Below are positions 18,501 to 32,210 of a stretch of 64,000 nucleotides of DNA, piece by piece (within the stretch, counting starts at the first letter, position 1; each line of letters starts with the position of its first letter). The position numbers were made by a program, and so were the translations under genes. This stretch comes from Camarhynchus parvulus (lineage: Eukaryota > Chordata > Aves > Passeriformes > Thraupidae): the NCBI RefSeq assembly GCF_901933205.1, contig NC_044601.1:46695376-46759375 (forward strand). The letters are read 5' to 3'. The notes beneath the pieces were generated by a model, which did no database searches, had not been told where the DNA came from, and was given only the letters and a program-made list of their open reading frames with translations.

Positions 18501-21500
18501 GCATGATTTGCCCTTAGTGAAGCCATATTGACCACTATGTTGATTATTGACATATGTAAAGTCAATGAACAAGCTTTAGTGCTTTGATGCACAAAACCAA
18601 TCTTTGAAGGCTCATATAAATACATGGTCAGTGTATTACTGTGCTACAGTCTTCCAGAAGAGGTGAAAGTCCAAGATCTTCTTTGGACTGTTAAAGTTAC
18701 CATAAGGCATTCAGCACACTTGGAAGAATTTGACCAAGTTTCAACCTTGAGGCCTGCGATTCCCATTGGATAAATTTTCTCTATGTTTTTCCTTGTTGTT
18801 TCATGTCAAAAGGGATTGTGCTGTAGCTGTGCACTGGCGTACGATTGCCTTCCTCCTGTGTGACAAGTATGGCTCCTTGCACTGACATTATCACCAGGGC
18901 TGCAAAAGCTGGAGACCGCTTTATTTCCAGCATGGCCACATAAGTGGGGATTATGATCAGAGTAATGTCACAGAGGAGCACACCCACACAAAATCTCCCA
19001 AGAGCAGAAAGTATTTCTGCCTGGTCTGACACAGCCTGTTAAAGGTTGCTGAGGTAGAGGTGCCCTGAAGGTACGCAGAGAGTCTGTTATCACAAGTCTG
19101 GTGGTTTCAACACTCTTTATAATTGCGATCACAGTTGAAAATTCAGCTGCCTGTTTGGCTGATGGGACATGAGACCTGGGTTTTCCCAGATTGGAAAAGT
19201 GACTTATGCACTCTGCCCTCATGCTTCTGCAGAATGAAAGCCTTGGTCTGCATGTAGGAGAAGTGCTAGAAATTTTTGAAAGACTGATTTCACCAAGAGA
19301 ATGGCAGTGGGTTTTGTGATTATTTACAGCTTCATTTAAGTAATCTAAGCATTTCTTTGGCATTCAGAAATCTCTTTTTCCGTGCATACCCTCCTCTCAG
19401 CTCCTACTGTGCCAGAAGTTGGAAGTAGTCTGAAGGACTATAAGAAGAATGACTAGAGGACTTGAAAACATGGTTGGGATGACAAGCTAAATAATTTGGT
19501 TTATCAATTCTTAAAAAAAAGAGTGCATGAACAAAGAGTTTGCAGGCATAATGTTGAAGAGAATGATAACCAGTTGTCTACCAAATTTATGAGGGAAGAA
19601 GCTAGTATGAATGAGTCTAGTGTGCAGCACAAGATGACTGGATTTGGAAATTTTTCCCCTTTCATGGGTGTCATGGAATCTCCAGGTGGAATGCACATTT
19701 ATTGTAGCAAGTTGCACAGCTGTCCCTGTGCAATGAGTTGTTGTTTTGTACAAGGTCTTTTGTACAAGGTCCAAGAAGGCAGCCAGGGTAGATGTCCAGG
19801 AGCTCCTTCCAGCCCTATTCTAATTGCTGTTGTGCGCTGCAGGGAGCATGTACAGGACCAACCTTGTAATGTTGTTGGGCCACTTAAGTAGGGAGTCAGT
19901 CAGGTCACCAGCAGATCATGCCACCTCTTGAAGTGCCCTTTGCCTGCAAATGTAAGTTATAGAACACTTGTGTTTGGGTGTGCTTTTTTTACCATGCACC
20001 TCATCCTATTATCAGTACATCTTTCAAATTCAGGCATTTGCAAAAGCAACAGAAACCTTTACTTTTCTGAACTTACTTTTCTGAACACTTTTTCAGTTAA
20101 ATAAGTTCACATGGTGCCACTGACCTCCATACTGTGCAACCTTTACATCTTGATGGAGTTGGACTCCCCGTTTTGCATTTTATTTCAGTGTATTCTGTGA
20201 GACTAAGTGGAACTTACTAGGAAATTGATTTTTTTCCTAAATGATTTTTCTAATTTATGTCTCTTGTTCAGGTTTTCCATTTCATCTCTGATTTCATAGA
20301 TCTCTGTGTTCTTGGTCTCAGTTTTTCCTGCTGAGAAGTGCTGACTGCTGTGTAGCATACGCTTTCCTTGCAGCTATAATAGTAAAAAAGGAAAAAAGAA
20401 AATTACTATCTTCATATTAATCAGGAAAGAACGTGTCCCTGGCAGCTTCTGTTCAATCTGAACCCAACATGGAGGATGATATAACAACTTGCAGTACTAA
20501 TTCAAGTGCCACATCTGTTACTGAGAAATAAAAACCTGATAAGTGAGATTTTGTCAAGACCTATTTACACATCTAAAAACTTAACTGCATTTTTAATGTA
20601 TAAATGTAGATTTAGATGTAAATCAGCATAGATCCAGCCATGCAGTTTTACATCACCTATTGTGTTTTTGCATGAAACACTGTCCTTCATGTTGGCAATC
20701 TTACCTCTAGCTATGTAAGCTAGAGGTAAGCTAAGTCCTCTAGGACTATAATTCATGCGTATGTGGATTGGCACATGTGAATAGAGCTAAGCAATCCTCA
20801 GCAGGTCAAAAGCTCTGGAGCGTGGTTTTCTTTAAGGTTGGCCTCATTCTCCAGGTCTGCATTGCTCAGTTTTGATGGTTTAGCCTCCCAAGGTTATTCA
20901 GTGTGAACAAATTGAACAAATGTACATTCTAATAAAGCTACCAGGACTCATGTTGCTGAGGTCCTCCATGAATCTAATACCTCTTCAGATTGCTTTCAGA
21001 AAATTTGGAGAAAGTGAATTCCAAGCAATGGATTAGCACCTATTGTGGCCTGATGTCTGTCACACCTACAACTCCTGGGAGCAGGTGCTGTCTTCACATA
21101 ACTGATGTGGGCTAATTAGAGTACTGTAAGCCTAAATGCAAACTTTGCTTTGGGCTGAATGGCTTATTTCAGCATAAGCCTGTGTTTCTCTGACCCAAAA
21201 CTGATGAAAATACTGGGTTTAAACTAAGGGAGGACTGGTTTTTGCTGGGTTTTACACTGAAAAAACTACAAGGTTGAAGTCACTTCTTTGAAAGAAGACA
21301 CCAGAGCTCTGCATGTGGACAAGCCTTTAAGCTTCAGTTTGTTTGCGTGATATACAGACCAGAGAATACAAAGGGCATCCTTATTCTCCCAGCAGTTCTG
21401 ATCCACACATCTCTCTTTACTTGTTGTTCTCTGCTGAACCCATGAGGTCATCTCAGTTTCACTGTTCATTTGTGGCTGCAATAATAACATTTTAGAACAT

Positions 21501-22880
21501 GACACATGTGGTGAGAATACCTGTCCTAATACCATTAACAACATGGTGAAAGACAGGCTGATCACCTGGCCAGGCTGAAAGTAGACTCCAGAAGTGTTGT
21601 TTTCCTTACCTGGGGCTGATTTCATTCTCATGTCTGTTTGCCAGTGTAACATGCTGACATGCCATCAGATTTCCAAAATACTCAGAGGAAGGATTTGCAC
21701 TGACAGCTGCACTGATGAGTGCCCCTTCTGATTCCCCTCCCCCAGCTCATTAACATTCATGTCTTCCCTTATTAGTGTTCGTCATTATGTGAACAGCTGG
21801 TAACTGTTCTGTTTTTCTTCTCATCAAAAAGAGGGCTTCACAGCCATGAGGAAAATTAGTATTAGGTACAAGCAATTTTTAATACTGACTCCAGGTCCAT
21901 TAATTTTTTCATTATCATTCTCATCATCATCATGGCAAGGGTGGGCAGGTAGGCTGCAGACCTGATTCTCATCTCACTGGGAGGAGTATGAAGGGAGAGA
22001 AAGTCTTTCAAAGGCAGCAGGCTTACACCAATGAAAACTGGGGTAAGTGCAGATCAGGGTCTGGCTCTCATTACATTTTTCATGGCTGCCTTTAAAATAT
22101 GAGTAGTTTCTCTTCCAAATCCATTTTAACTGTAATTAACTGTAATGAAGATTTTTTTTCTCTGCTTGTATTTCTGCAATACATGCTCCACCAAAGGTTT
22201 TAAATGACCCCTCTGCTACATATCTTATAATCAAGGTATAAATTATTCCCCTCATGTATTTAAGGAGAAGATGAGAAACTAAAAGATAATTGGTAACTAG
22301 ACACATCTGCTGGGGTTCTCACTTTGATTTTTCTCTCAGTAGATGACTGGTTAAGAGGGAATATACATTTTTAGTGGACCTGTATTCAGGACTCCAAGCA
22401 AGGACAGTCAAAATATTTTGTGAACAGTCTGAAATACTCCAGCATTTAGATATCCAAGTTCCAGGCTCTTAACTATTTTGGAGTGATATTTTGCCCTGGA
22501 TTTTTAAATTACTTAGGAGGGTTATTGTCTTCCATGCTTTTCATCCGGCACATAAGATATTTTCCATTTTCTCTTCTCAATCCATAAGCCTGAGAAAATA
22601 GTCATTTTCCATGTGAACCCAAGCAATATATGCATGATTTTTTTTCTGTAGTGGGAAACTTAGTTAGATAAGCTGTAGTAGAGGTAAGAGAATATAAGAG
22701 ATGGACTTTTGTCTGACAGCACTAGTTAAACTCTTTCTAACTACAAGTGCCTTTATTATGGCAAAAACTCCAGGAATAATGTCTGGTGGATCTAGAAATG
22801 TGGTAAATATATGAAATTTCCATAGGAAAGAGAGGTCTCATGCTATCTCAAGTGACTTTTTTTTTCTTTTAATAGTGTTT
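18501..22880. other. Non-coding interval
   Basis: No secure gene. An 83-codon minus frame at 18781-19032 with two hydrophobic stretches and a 131-codon plus frame at 19496-19891 have no recognised relatives. A perfect hairpin lies at 20700-20730. Confidence 0.5.
20700..20730. repeat. Perfect 13-bp inverted repeat, 5-nt loop
   Basis: Arm cttacctctagct (20700-20712), loop atgta, and exact reverse complement at 20718-20730. Confidence 0.95.
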
Positions 22881-22884
22881 TTAA

Positions 22885-23466
22885 GTTCAGGTGGGCTTGA
22901 AACACCATGTAGCCACTCCCTCAAGACCCCCTCCCTTCCCCTCCCAATTCATCTCCCAATGGGGAGAAGAATTGAAATAAAATGCGTATGTTAAGATAAA
23001 ACCAATTTAATAATTGAAAATAAAGAAAAACACACTAATAGTAGTAAATAATAATAAACAATAGTAATAAGAAGGAAAAAAAAAACAAGTCCTGCACTCT
23101 GCAATTGCTCAACACCCAATAACCAATGCCAGGGCACACTTCCCAAATTCAGACTGGCCCCTCTTCTGAATCACTCTCCCCAGTTTATATACTGGGCATG
23201 ATCTTCTGTGATGTTGAGTACCCCTTTGGGCAGTTTGGTTTACCTGTCCCAGCTGTGCTCCCTCCCAGTTTGTTTTTTTTAATCTCCTCACTGGCAGAGC
23301 ACGAGTCAAGGGGAAAAAAAGAGTCTTTGGCTTAGGATAAACAGGACTTAGCAAAAAAGCCAAAACATCAGTGTGTTATCAACACCATTCTCATTCGGAA
23401 TCCAAAACACAGCACTGTCAGAGCTACTGAGAAGAAATTAACTCTACCCAGGCTGAAACCAGGACA
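22885..23466 (-). mobile_element. ERVL-type LTR, minus orientation
   Basis: The minus strand begins TGTCCTGGTTTCAGCCTGGG and runs through a conserved block (GCTGTGTTTTGGATT, TTGATAACACACTGATG), a TATA-like AGTATATAAACTGGGG near 23195, and an AT-rich part with several AATAAA-like signals. This is a common avian LTR type, and 41165-41550 appears to hold the 3' half of a related copy. The left edge (about 22885-22895) is uncertain, with no clear target duplication. Confidence 0.7.
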
Positions 23467-24163
23467 AACAGTACACTGTTCTTAGACTTCTTGAACACTG
23501 AACCCAACTGATAACAGACTGTAAGCCAAATAATTGCAGAAAAGAGCAAACATGACACATATTCTGTACATAGGTAAAAATACTCTCATATGTAAAATTA
23601 AGGGTTTTTTTTTCCGGAAAAATAAGGAACTATAAAGCTCTGATGTATGAACATGACAGATTAGATAACTCTGCACTATTTTTCCAGGTTAAATACAAGT
23701 GCAAAACAGTGAATAGCCTTGCATTGAAACCAAGTAAATTCAGTATGTTCTGCAATTAAATTAAAATATACTTTGATACCATCAGTCTATTGGAAAGCAC
23801 TTCAAATTTGATTTCTGCTCCCTCCATATTTCCCTCCCAATATTATTATGCTGTCTTATTTTTTTCAGTTGATGCTGATCTCACATTCTGAAGCAAATTA
23901 GTTTAAAACAAATTGGTAAAATAGTTTTAAATGAACACAAGTTTTTAACCAGTCAGATGACATGAAAATTAAGGAAATGCTGGGAACAAAATACATGAAG
24001 AAAAATAATTAAATTGGTTTTGAAGTTTGTTGTTCCCCTGTCTTCCAGTGCTGACATGCATACAGTCATCAATTGTCCAAACAAAGTCGAGGGGACACTG
24101 CAGTTCTCCTGCGTCCTCCCCTTGCGGGACGGCGTTTTCATCTCTGGAACTGCTCATTCTGGG

Positions 24164-24177
24164 CCACCAGAGGGTGC
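24164..24177 (+). promoter_or_regulatory. CTCF-like motif, plus orientation
   Basis: ccaccagagggtgc, preceded by ggg and followed by tc, fits the vertebrate CTCF core at all but one strong position (t for c). It lies in a locally GC-rich pocket. Motif similarity does not prove occupancy. Confidence 0.45.
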
Positions 24178-27100
24178 TCAGACAGCAGCATTACTGGGAA
24201 TTCGTACGTCGTCCTTTCCGGGATTTGGGGCTTTTATGCAGCTAGCCTTGCCTTTAATTCTCATGTTCCTACCTGTTTTGGCTGGTTTGTTCATTTGCTT
24301 GTTTGTTTTCTCTGGGTCTCTTTATTTAGAGCTTCTGCAAGGTGAGGGGTTCTTGCTGAATGGCTTAGTTCTTCATCATCTTGGAGTTATTTTAATTTTT
24401 AATGATCAGCACAGCACAAATACTCTTACTGCGTCCCTCCTCCTATGGCCAGACATGCCTTACTACTCTGCAAATGCGAAATCAGCATTAAACAACAGCT
24501 TCCAGGTGATTAAAGTAGATGTGGTAGAATTCAGGAATTCAGGACCAGGATAAGCAAAGCTGTAGTACATGGCTCACTTCCTTCTCTGTCCCCTTCTGAG
24601 AAATAAGCATATATATCTTCTCCAAACATACCAACTTCCACTTCCAATGCAAGGAGGCATTCCATGTCCTAAAACTATTCACTGTGTCACCAGTACTAAA
24701 AAGCCTATGAAAATGCACAGAACTTGCATAAGCCTCGTGCATGATGAGTGTTGCCACCCTTCTGTAAGTAAATTTCACTGCATTGTATAATGTTATCCTG
24801 TGTTAAAAACTTCCACCAGGTCGGAGCATTTGTGGTGACTTAAAAAACTTTGTGTGTAGACTCTTCCATACTGTCCAGGGTCAGAGATAGGAAATTTTAC
24901 ATAATCAGAACATCTGAGCAGCTAGCAACCAGCCTCACAGATTAACTAGGCTTTGGCAGTAATTGAGTAATCTGTGGAACACCACATACCTAGACAGTGC
25001 CAAGAAAACCCAAATAACATTATTTTTATTCCCCATTTCTGCTTCAGTCTACAAGATAGGTTGAGAAACTGTAAAGAACCATTATTTAATTAAAAATTGG
25101 TTTGAGAGATTGTAGGTCAAAAAAAACCCAAACCAAAACCATACCCCCCTTTTAGGGATCCCTAGAATGAATGGAAAAGAGCAAGAAGAAGAGTATGTAT
25201 GACTGTAGGCTATTGGCAATTTTCAAAGATGGGTGAAGAAAAGGAGATAAGGTCTCTAAAGAAAGCACTCCAGAAAAGTGCCTGACCAGCCTGTGGATAC
25301 AGAATTGAGTGCCTTTGCTGTATACAGCTCTGCAGGCATATTGTGGATGAAATTGTTCCAGAGTAAGCCAGAGTTTTTAGTTACTTGGTTTAGAATGTAA
25401 TTTTTCAGGGACAAAGACAAGGAGTTTTCTTAGAGTTTCAATGAATTCACTCCTTTTGAGAACAGATTGTACTTCTGATTCTTTTTCCATTGTCCTGTGT
25501 AGAACTGGGTATCACAATTTCTTCAGAGAGGTTTTTCTGACCGGCTGAAGCAAAGGTATAATTGTGGTTGTATTAAGTACTGATGCTAAACTACTTCTTG
25601 TACAAAGGAGGATGAGAAAGTCATCCATCTGCCTTCAGTATTTTTGATCTCTATTATTTCAGTCATGTGAGTAAAAGACCAGCAGTAGCTGTAGATGATG
25701 ATCTTGCAATGGGCAGAAGTATGGTATGTATGCAGCTAGATTAATTTAATTTTGATCATTTTAATTTTGACTCTTGGTCATAAGACAGGATTAATATGTG
25801 GTGATGGTCACAGATAGGAGAAGATAGAACTGCTTTGGGATAATTTTTCTCTCTTGGTTTTATTTGATAATTTCTTTTTTGATTGATCTTCTTCATATTT
25901 AGAGTCCTACTTCGGGTTGCGTTCAATCAACTGGAAATCATGATTGCCCTGTGAGTGAATGGTCACTTTCACTATTAACTCTTCCAGCAATATGGAGGAC
26001 TCTGATAGAGGGGGATATTATCAGCCTTTAAAAGAACTGTTTGATGGATTAGTGAGAAAGCAGAAAGCTGATTTAAGGGGTCACCACTTAATTGCAGGAG
26101 AATTAGGTAGCAATAGCAACAGCATAATCCAAAATCTTGGAGGTGAGAGAAAGATTGTGTTAGAAGGCAATAGTTTTACAAACTATTATTGCTATGGAAA
26201 AGGGTTTGTTTTAATAGAAAGAGATGGTGTGACCCTGTAGGCAGGCGGGACAAAAGGGCAAAAACTGCAAGAGAGAAAAAACTCACAGAGGTGGGGAAGG
26301 ACACAGGGAAGGGAGAAGCAAAGGGATGAATTTGGAAGTTTGAAGGGAAACTGAGGCAGGGTACTCTCTGCAAAAGCATATTTTAATAAACATTAGTGGG
26401 TACTGTCATAAGTCTAAGGCAGCACAGCTTTTTACTGGGGTTTGTTTCTTTCTTTCATTGAAGTTGTGGCATTTGTTAGTATCTGAAATAAGCCACTATG
26501 GAAAAATAATCCCTCTCATACAATGCACTAAGAAACCCATTATGTCATTTTAAAGTCAGATTTTAAAATGGATTTGAACTTGATTTATTGCTACAAGCCT
26601 GTAAACATTGCACACAGAGATTTGCAGCTGCAAATAAAGAATATTTTACCTACCTGACTTGCAGATGAAAATGGTTTGGGTCAGCAAACAAGTTGCAAGG
26701 AGTTGTATATTGTTGCAAATGGTCTTCCTTCTGTAGGTTTTTCTAGGAGTGTTTTCCAGAAGTATGTTGGACTGCCCTCTGATCTGCAATCTCATGTTGC
26801 AATCTCAGTTTATTCTGCTACCAGAAATAAGCTGGCGAAGAGTGGCAGCGTTCATACCTTCTGTCCTTGCACGAGAACTTATCACTCAACTGAGTAGTAC
26901 GTTTACCTTTATCTGTGAGTTCTGTGAGGAGTGCTTTGCTTCTGGAGATCTCACAGTCTCTGTGATGTGTGCGCCTGTCTTTCTTTCCCACCAATATAAG
27001 ACCCTCTAACTTTATAGATTCCTACAATGTGATGTGATTTACCAGGCTAGGGGGGCTGTGAGAAATCAGTCTGTCTCCTAAAGAGGAGCACATTCAGCTG

Positions 27101-29869
27101 TTGTAAGCTCAAAAGCCATGCAGAGCAACCCAGCACAATGGCAAAGAAGATGGTAAAATAGGTAGGACCTGGTTGCTACTCCTCCAGCAATCCACCCAAA
27201 CCCATGTGGAGTCTACAGACTGGATGAACTGCAGACTGGGAGTTCTTGGCTTGGCAGATAGCATGTTGCCACTTTGTGAGTTAAACTATTGGTATGCAGC
27301 AAGCAGTTCAGTGACTCTACCCCCGAGGTTTATGAAATTTCAGGTTGCCTTCAGGAATGAGGTGCAAAGGGGTAGCTGCACCTCTTTGTTGCTACCCTTA
27401 GAGCATTATGCCTTGAACACACCACAGCTTTTTATACTCTCATTTGCCATGTGCAAAGGACTTCTGTGCCTTTTGTGCAGGAATGTTTTTAACACACCTA
27501 CTAGCACAGCTGGGAAGAAAGTAGTGAAGATGCTGCTTGGATGCTTCTTGGAGGGCAACACAAGTCATCTTCATTGCTTGTGGAAATAAACTGATTGCAG
27601 CTGTTGTACTAAAGACAGGACTGTGCAGCTCAGAGAGAAACATGTGGTTCTGCCACCACCAGATCCTTCACAAAATGGTATGCTTATTATGCTCTTTATG
27701 GGGTTTTGTTGGGTTGGATTTTTTTTTTTGAAGTGTTGCTTTTGAAGTGTTTTCAATTCCTGCTCTGGAAATTGTTTTTCTGCAAGCCTGACATAACTAC
27801 AACTAATTTGTAGATACCCTGAGACTACTGTATGCAAAGGATATGCAATTTTAATGTTACATGAAATAGAATGGTTTGGTTGCTTTTTTCCCTGCCAACT
27901 GCTGGACCTAAGGAGCCTTCACAGTATTTCTAAGATTAAATCGCTTTAGACATTCCTAGAGTAACTCATTCTTCTGTGTGCTACATTAATTCATCTAAAT
28001 GTAGAATAGAAAGCACAAATGCCAAAAAGAGAGTCAGACTTTCTAGACTGTGTCTATTTGTAGAAAGCCTGACTTGCACATCTGTATACACTATTTTTTT
28101 GGTGCAATGGCTCTGCGTTAGACATTATAACAGGCAACAGAAATTATTCATTCTGCTGTGTCTGTCTCACTAGTTGTTTAGAACCAATTGTGTTTGTGCA
28201 TGTTCATTGCATTATTGCAAAGAGATGAAAAAATTAGCTTATTTCTGTACAATGAGCTGGGTAGTGTTTTAAGCAATAACATTGAAGAGTTCAAATGCAC
28301 CTGTTAAAATATTTGTATTCTTGCAGGTGCAGAAGCATTCATTTGTAACCATCGTATTAACACACGTTTTGCACAGGTATATTGTTTTTTTTGTCCCAGA
28401 ACTGATGAGTTTTTAAAATGTCAGTGACTCACGTGAAGTTTGTATTCATCATAGTTACCCTGGCATGAGCCCTGTGCCTGTCCATCCATGCATGGGTGTC
28501 ACACAAGTACCCAGTCTGTGATGTAATAATCATCTTTGACAAAGGATTGCTTACAACATGGTCCTGCTGTGGAGTGCTCTAAAATGGTGAATTCATGTTT
28601 GTGTGTTTGAAGCGTTACCCTGAGAGATTACAGGCACAGAGTGATTCATGCCGATTCCTTCCTTTGTGCCCTAGCCAAGTAACAGGATTTTGCCAAGTAT
28701 TTGCAGCTCTTGAAAGCCATGTTCATGTCTTTCCAGGATGGAAGATATTCTCAGTAAGTACACAGAGAAAATGAGAAGAAGAATTTCCCTACAATGGCCA
28801 AGGTGAATACTCCTAATAGTATTTTATAGCAAAATTTATGTCAGTGAATACTCAACAGCAAATTCCCAAAGCTATTACTTACTGTTCATTTGTGGAAGAC
28901 AGTAAAAAGTACAGAGAATTCTACTTGAGCTAGAGAAGATTTTTTTATTTTACACTACTTTTAATATGAGTTTTTTCTGCAATTCCTTTTGTTTTAAGAA
29001 TACAGTGCAAATGAGGCATTACAGAGTTCCTTTAAACTGTTTCCCAATTAGAGAATGTCTCCTTCATCAGATTCTATTAGTAGCATGGCTTACTACAGAA
29101 CCAGGACTGGACCATGTGATCAACCAGTGATGCTTAATGATAGAACAAAACAATGTCCTCATGCTGACCAAAGGACCTGTCCTTAGGTGTCCTAAATATA
29201 CTTGAAAATAAGAAAAGCTCATCTGAAATGTGTGGTGAAATGTATGTTCCCTATTCTAGACAAAAATATCTTAGAATACTTAATTTTGCTAGTCTGGCTC
29301 CTTGAATTGGGCATTTCACTAGTTGTAGTTCTTCTTCAGTGTTGTGTAGACACTCTTCTGATTTGTGCTAAATGTAGAAATAAGTAATATCCCTTATGAG
29401 TATTTGCCTTGAGTGATGTTCCTGGCTTTCTAGGTTGTAGTTTACAAATTTTTCTGTGCTGTTTCTATACTATTTTTATATTTAATTACTTTTTTTTATT
29501 CATAAGAATATAAAGTAGTTCCATCCGACCACATGTGTAACAAAAAATGGATTGTCTATCAACCAATGAACCACTCCAAGGCAAGAAAATAAGCTACTGT
29601 ATATATCAAATGATGCAATTTATAACATCAGCTGATATGTACTTAAAATATCATGGAATTGACTGTATGCAAAGATTACACTGTGAAAGGTTAACTATGG
29701 CAAATTGAATAATTGATACATTCTGAAGCCTATATATAAGAGGATTAGTGAAGTATGAGACCAGCCATCTAAAAAGCAGCGTAAAGCCCACAGCTTTGTC
29801 ACCTTTGTATTTTATATAAAATGGCAGTGAATTGTCCAGGAATGTAAATCTATAACTATTGTTACTATT

Positions 29870-29915
29870 TATTAACATTATTATTAGTAGTATTAGTATT
29901 ACTATTACTATTACT
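29870..29915. repeat. Imperfect trinucleotide microsatellite
   Basis: Interrupted runs of att/agt/act units such as attattattagtagtattag. Confidence 0.8.
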
Positions 29916-30042
29916 GAATGGCATTTGCTCTCTGAAAAAATTGTTCCTTCTTAGCCACAAACAATACTTTTCTGAGCACGCATCACTTGATAAATCTCTG
30001 TCAGGCAGTCCTGTTCATCCAGCTGTGCTCTACTAGACAGTA

Positions 30043-30258
30043 TTGTTAGATATCTGTTTACTTCAGCTCCTAACATCAACCCTTAATGATTTTTCTTTTT
30101 CTGTTTGTTCTTGTGATGGTCTGAAAACCTGTGGAGAGATTAAATTCCAGCTGGTGTGTAAGGACTGCATTAAAAAAATAATGAAGGAGAAATGCAAGGA
30201 AAGGACTTGTGAGGAAACTGCAAAACGTCTATGTTCTGTATCCAAAACATCATGCTGA
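30043..30258 (+). other. Candidate small Cys-rich coding exon
   Basis: The frame encodes 71 residues from an ATG. The last ~48 have eight cysteines and many Lys/Glu, with segments CKDCIKKIMKEKCKE and CEETAKRLCSV, and end in Cys directly before TGA. A pyrimidine-rich stretch at about 30090-30113 with the first AG near 30134 could be a splice acceptor, making this a last coding exon; or a weakly hydrophobic N-terminus could act as a signal peptide. I do not recognise the family. The Cys density is above chance, but the frame is short and may be spurious. Confidence 0.3.
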
Positions 30259-31690
30259 GGGCCCTTGGAGCCTCTGTGTCCAGATGAGCACCCTGCCCTT
30301 TTGTGATGCCATGGCTGGGTAAGATACTTCTGGGTTTTTATTGCAAAGACAGCATGGCTGCACAGAATGGCAAGAGTAATTAATTAGTCCCTAATTTGTC
30401 TACTTGGGGAAGCAGGGTACTACAGGGCAGACTGTGATGCTTTCTTCTCTGACAGTTACTGGAAATAACTGGGCTAAGTTTATTCTGAGATTTCCAGTTG
30501 GCTGATACCTGGCACTAGTGCAGAGGTTCTGAAGAAAGAAGGTTATGCCTCCTCTGAGACCACATCAGGGCTGCAGTGCCAAGTATCCAAGAATACGGCT
30601 GTGTGCAGCTGAGGCTGTAGCTGACCTTCCACCCAGCTCATCCACACAGGACAAGGACCTTGAGAAAGTGTCAAGGTCTCTCTGTCACATGAGCTCCCAG
30701 ACAACAGCTCTTGCAGATGTATGACCACAAAAAGGGGGATGTTCTGACCTGCTTTTGAGGACATTTCAATATGTGCACTGTCTAGCATTTCTGGGGAGCT
30801 CAAGGATTTTATTTGCTGACTGTGTGTCTTTTTCACTAGAAATAGGGCAGATCTTCACAGTCCCTAGCCTCAATCTGACGTAACCTGCTGATCAATGCTG
30901 GTTCTGCTTCTTCTGTCTAGAACTAATTTTCTGTACAGGTTTAGTGTGTTGGGTTTATTTTGTGTAGTATTTATTTTGGGGTTTTGGTGGTTTTGGTGAG
31001 ATAGTTGCTGTGACTTGACCACTACTTGTTCCAAAGCTTCCAGTCATCCTTAATGTTGCTCTGCTATCGTGATATGCACAGGCTCTCCACTGCCTTGTAT
31101 GCAAGCCTTTGATTTTCTTGGGGTAGGGATTGTTTTTTATGGTGTTGTCTGGGTATCTTATAGAGTTCCCTCATTGAGGCCTGAAGTACCTTTACAAAGC
31201 ATTGACAATATTAATGAACTCTGCAGAAACAGCAGTACTTCAAATGGAAAAGCAGACATTAGCATTTTTAAGGCACAGGGGGAAGAGTAATAAAGTGAAA
31301 GAGTCAAACCCAAAGATGTCATTCCCAAGACTATGCTTTCCACCTACCTTGTACATGCTGTATACTAGAATATCTCAAAGATGAATGTAGGCTGTTGGAA
31401 ATATGTTTCTTGTCCCACCTCTGGCAGTTTAGATTTTCTCCAGATTGTGGTTATGCTACTCTTTCTCAACTCCGGGCCATTTGTGTCCCTTCTCCTTGAG
31501 TATGAGGCTGGGTTTTACTGGAGAATCCTGAAAAGCACCAGCAGCGAGCTATCAGTTCTGCACGTGGATTTACCACTCTCTCTCAAAGAGAGCTGTGTAA
31601 CTCTTAGCCATGCGAATCATGCCAGCCCCAGAGCACTTAGCTGGCCGTACTTTCCCCGGGCGCTTTACCCCATGACTAAATGGTCCCGAT
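30259..31690. other. Non-coding interval
   Basis: Only short frames without known motifs. GC content rises toward the CpG island that follows. Confidence 0.5.
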
Positions 31691-32210
31691 CCGGGCAAAC
31701 AATGATCCAGCGCAGTGGCAAGAGAGGAGGGCCATGGGGCGGGTAACTCGGGGAAGCCTTTCTGCGCTCCTTCCTCACGGGAGGCTCGGAGGCAAATCTC
31801 GTCTTCCTGGACCGCTTCCAGCAGAGCGGGGCCGGGCGCGGGGCGGTGGCGGGAGCTCCGGGGGCGGGCCGGCCCCGAGGAAGGTGGTAGCGGCCGCCGT
31901 GCCAGCCCTGCTCACCTGGGCAGCGGCGCCAGCTCTCCGGCGCCGCTCCCTTCCGCTCCTTGGAGGATGAACGGGCCGGGGAAGAAGGTAAGGGGAAGCC
32001 GGGAGGGTCAGGGGCTGGCGGGACGACCCCAGGGGCTGCCCCCTGCTGCAGGGTGCTCGAAGCCGGGGCACGACGGCGTCGGGTGCTGACACTTTCCGGG
32101 CGTTCTCCCGCTCCGGTCGGCGGGGCCGGAGATGTGTCCCACCGCCGGGATCGCCGCGGCGTCTGCCTGGCCCCGCTCAGCGCGGCTCGGCTTCGCCCGC
32201 AGTTATGCTC
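31690..32210 (+). promoter_or_regulatory. CpG island with exon-like ATG and splice donor
   Basis: A strong CpG-rich block about 6 kb before the PDE8B exon. Inside, ATG at about 31968 opens the short peptide MNGPGKK and runs straight into AAGAAG|GTAAGG, a near-ideal splice donor, so the layout looks like a first coding or leader exon on the plus strand. It could be an upstream promoter of PDE8B, a separate gene or a long non-coding RNA. In mammals ZBED3 lies near here, but I see no ZBED3-like frame. Confidence 0.55.

Larger units (their letters stand above)
23467..30042. other. Non-coding interval
   Basis: No gene recognised. Frames at 24014-24553, 25959-26240 and 27173-27589 lack known motifs. 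A higher-GC pocket at about 24060-24240 contains a CTCF-like motif. A (TTA/GTA)-rich microsatellite lies at about 29870-29915. Confidence 0.5.

Noticed and set aside
18781..19032. 83-codon minus frame with two hydrophobic stretches
   Set aside because: Looks membrane-like but no family is recognised, the start is doubtful and no splice context supports it.
24014..24553. 179-codon plus frame
   Set aside because: Mostly hydrophobic low-information sequence without motifs; long frames by chance are expected in 64 kb.
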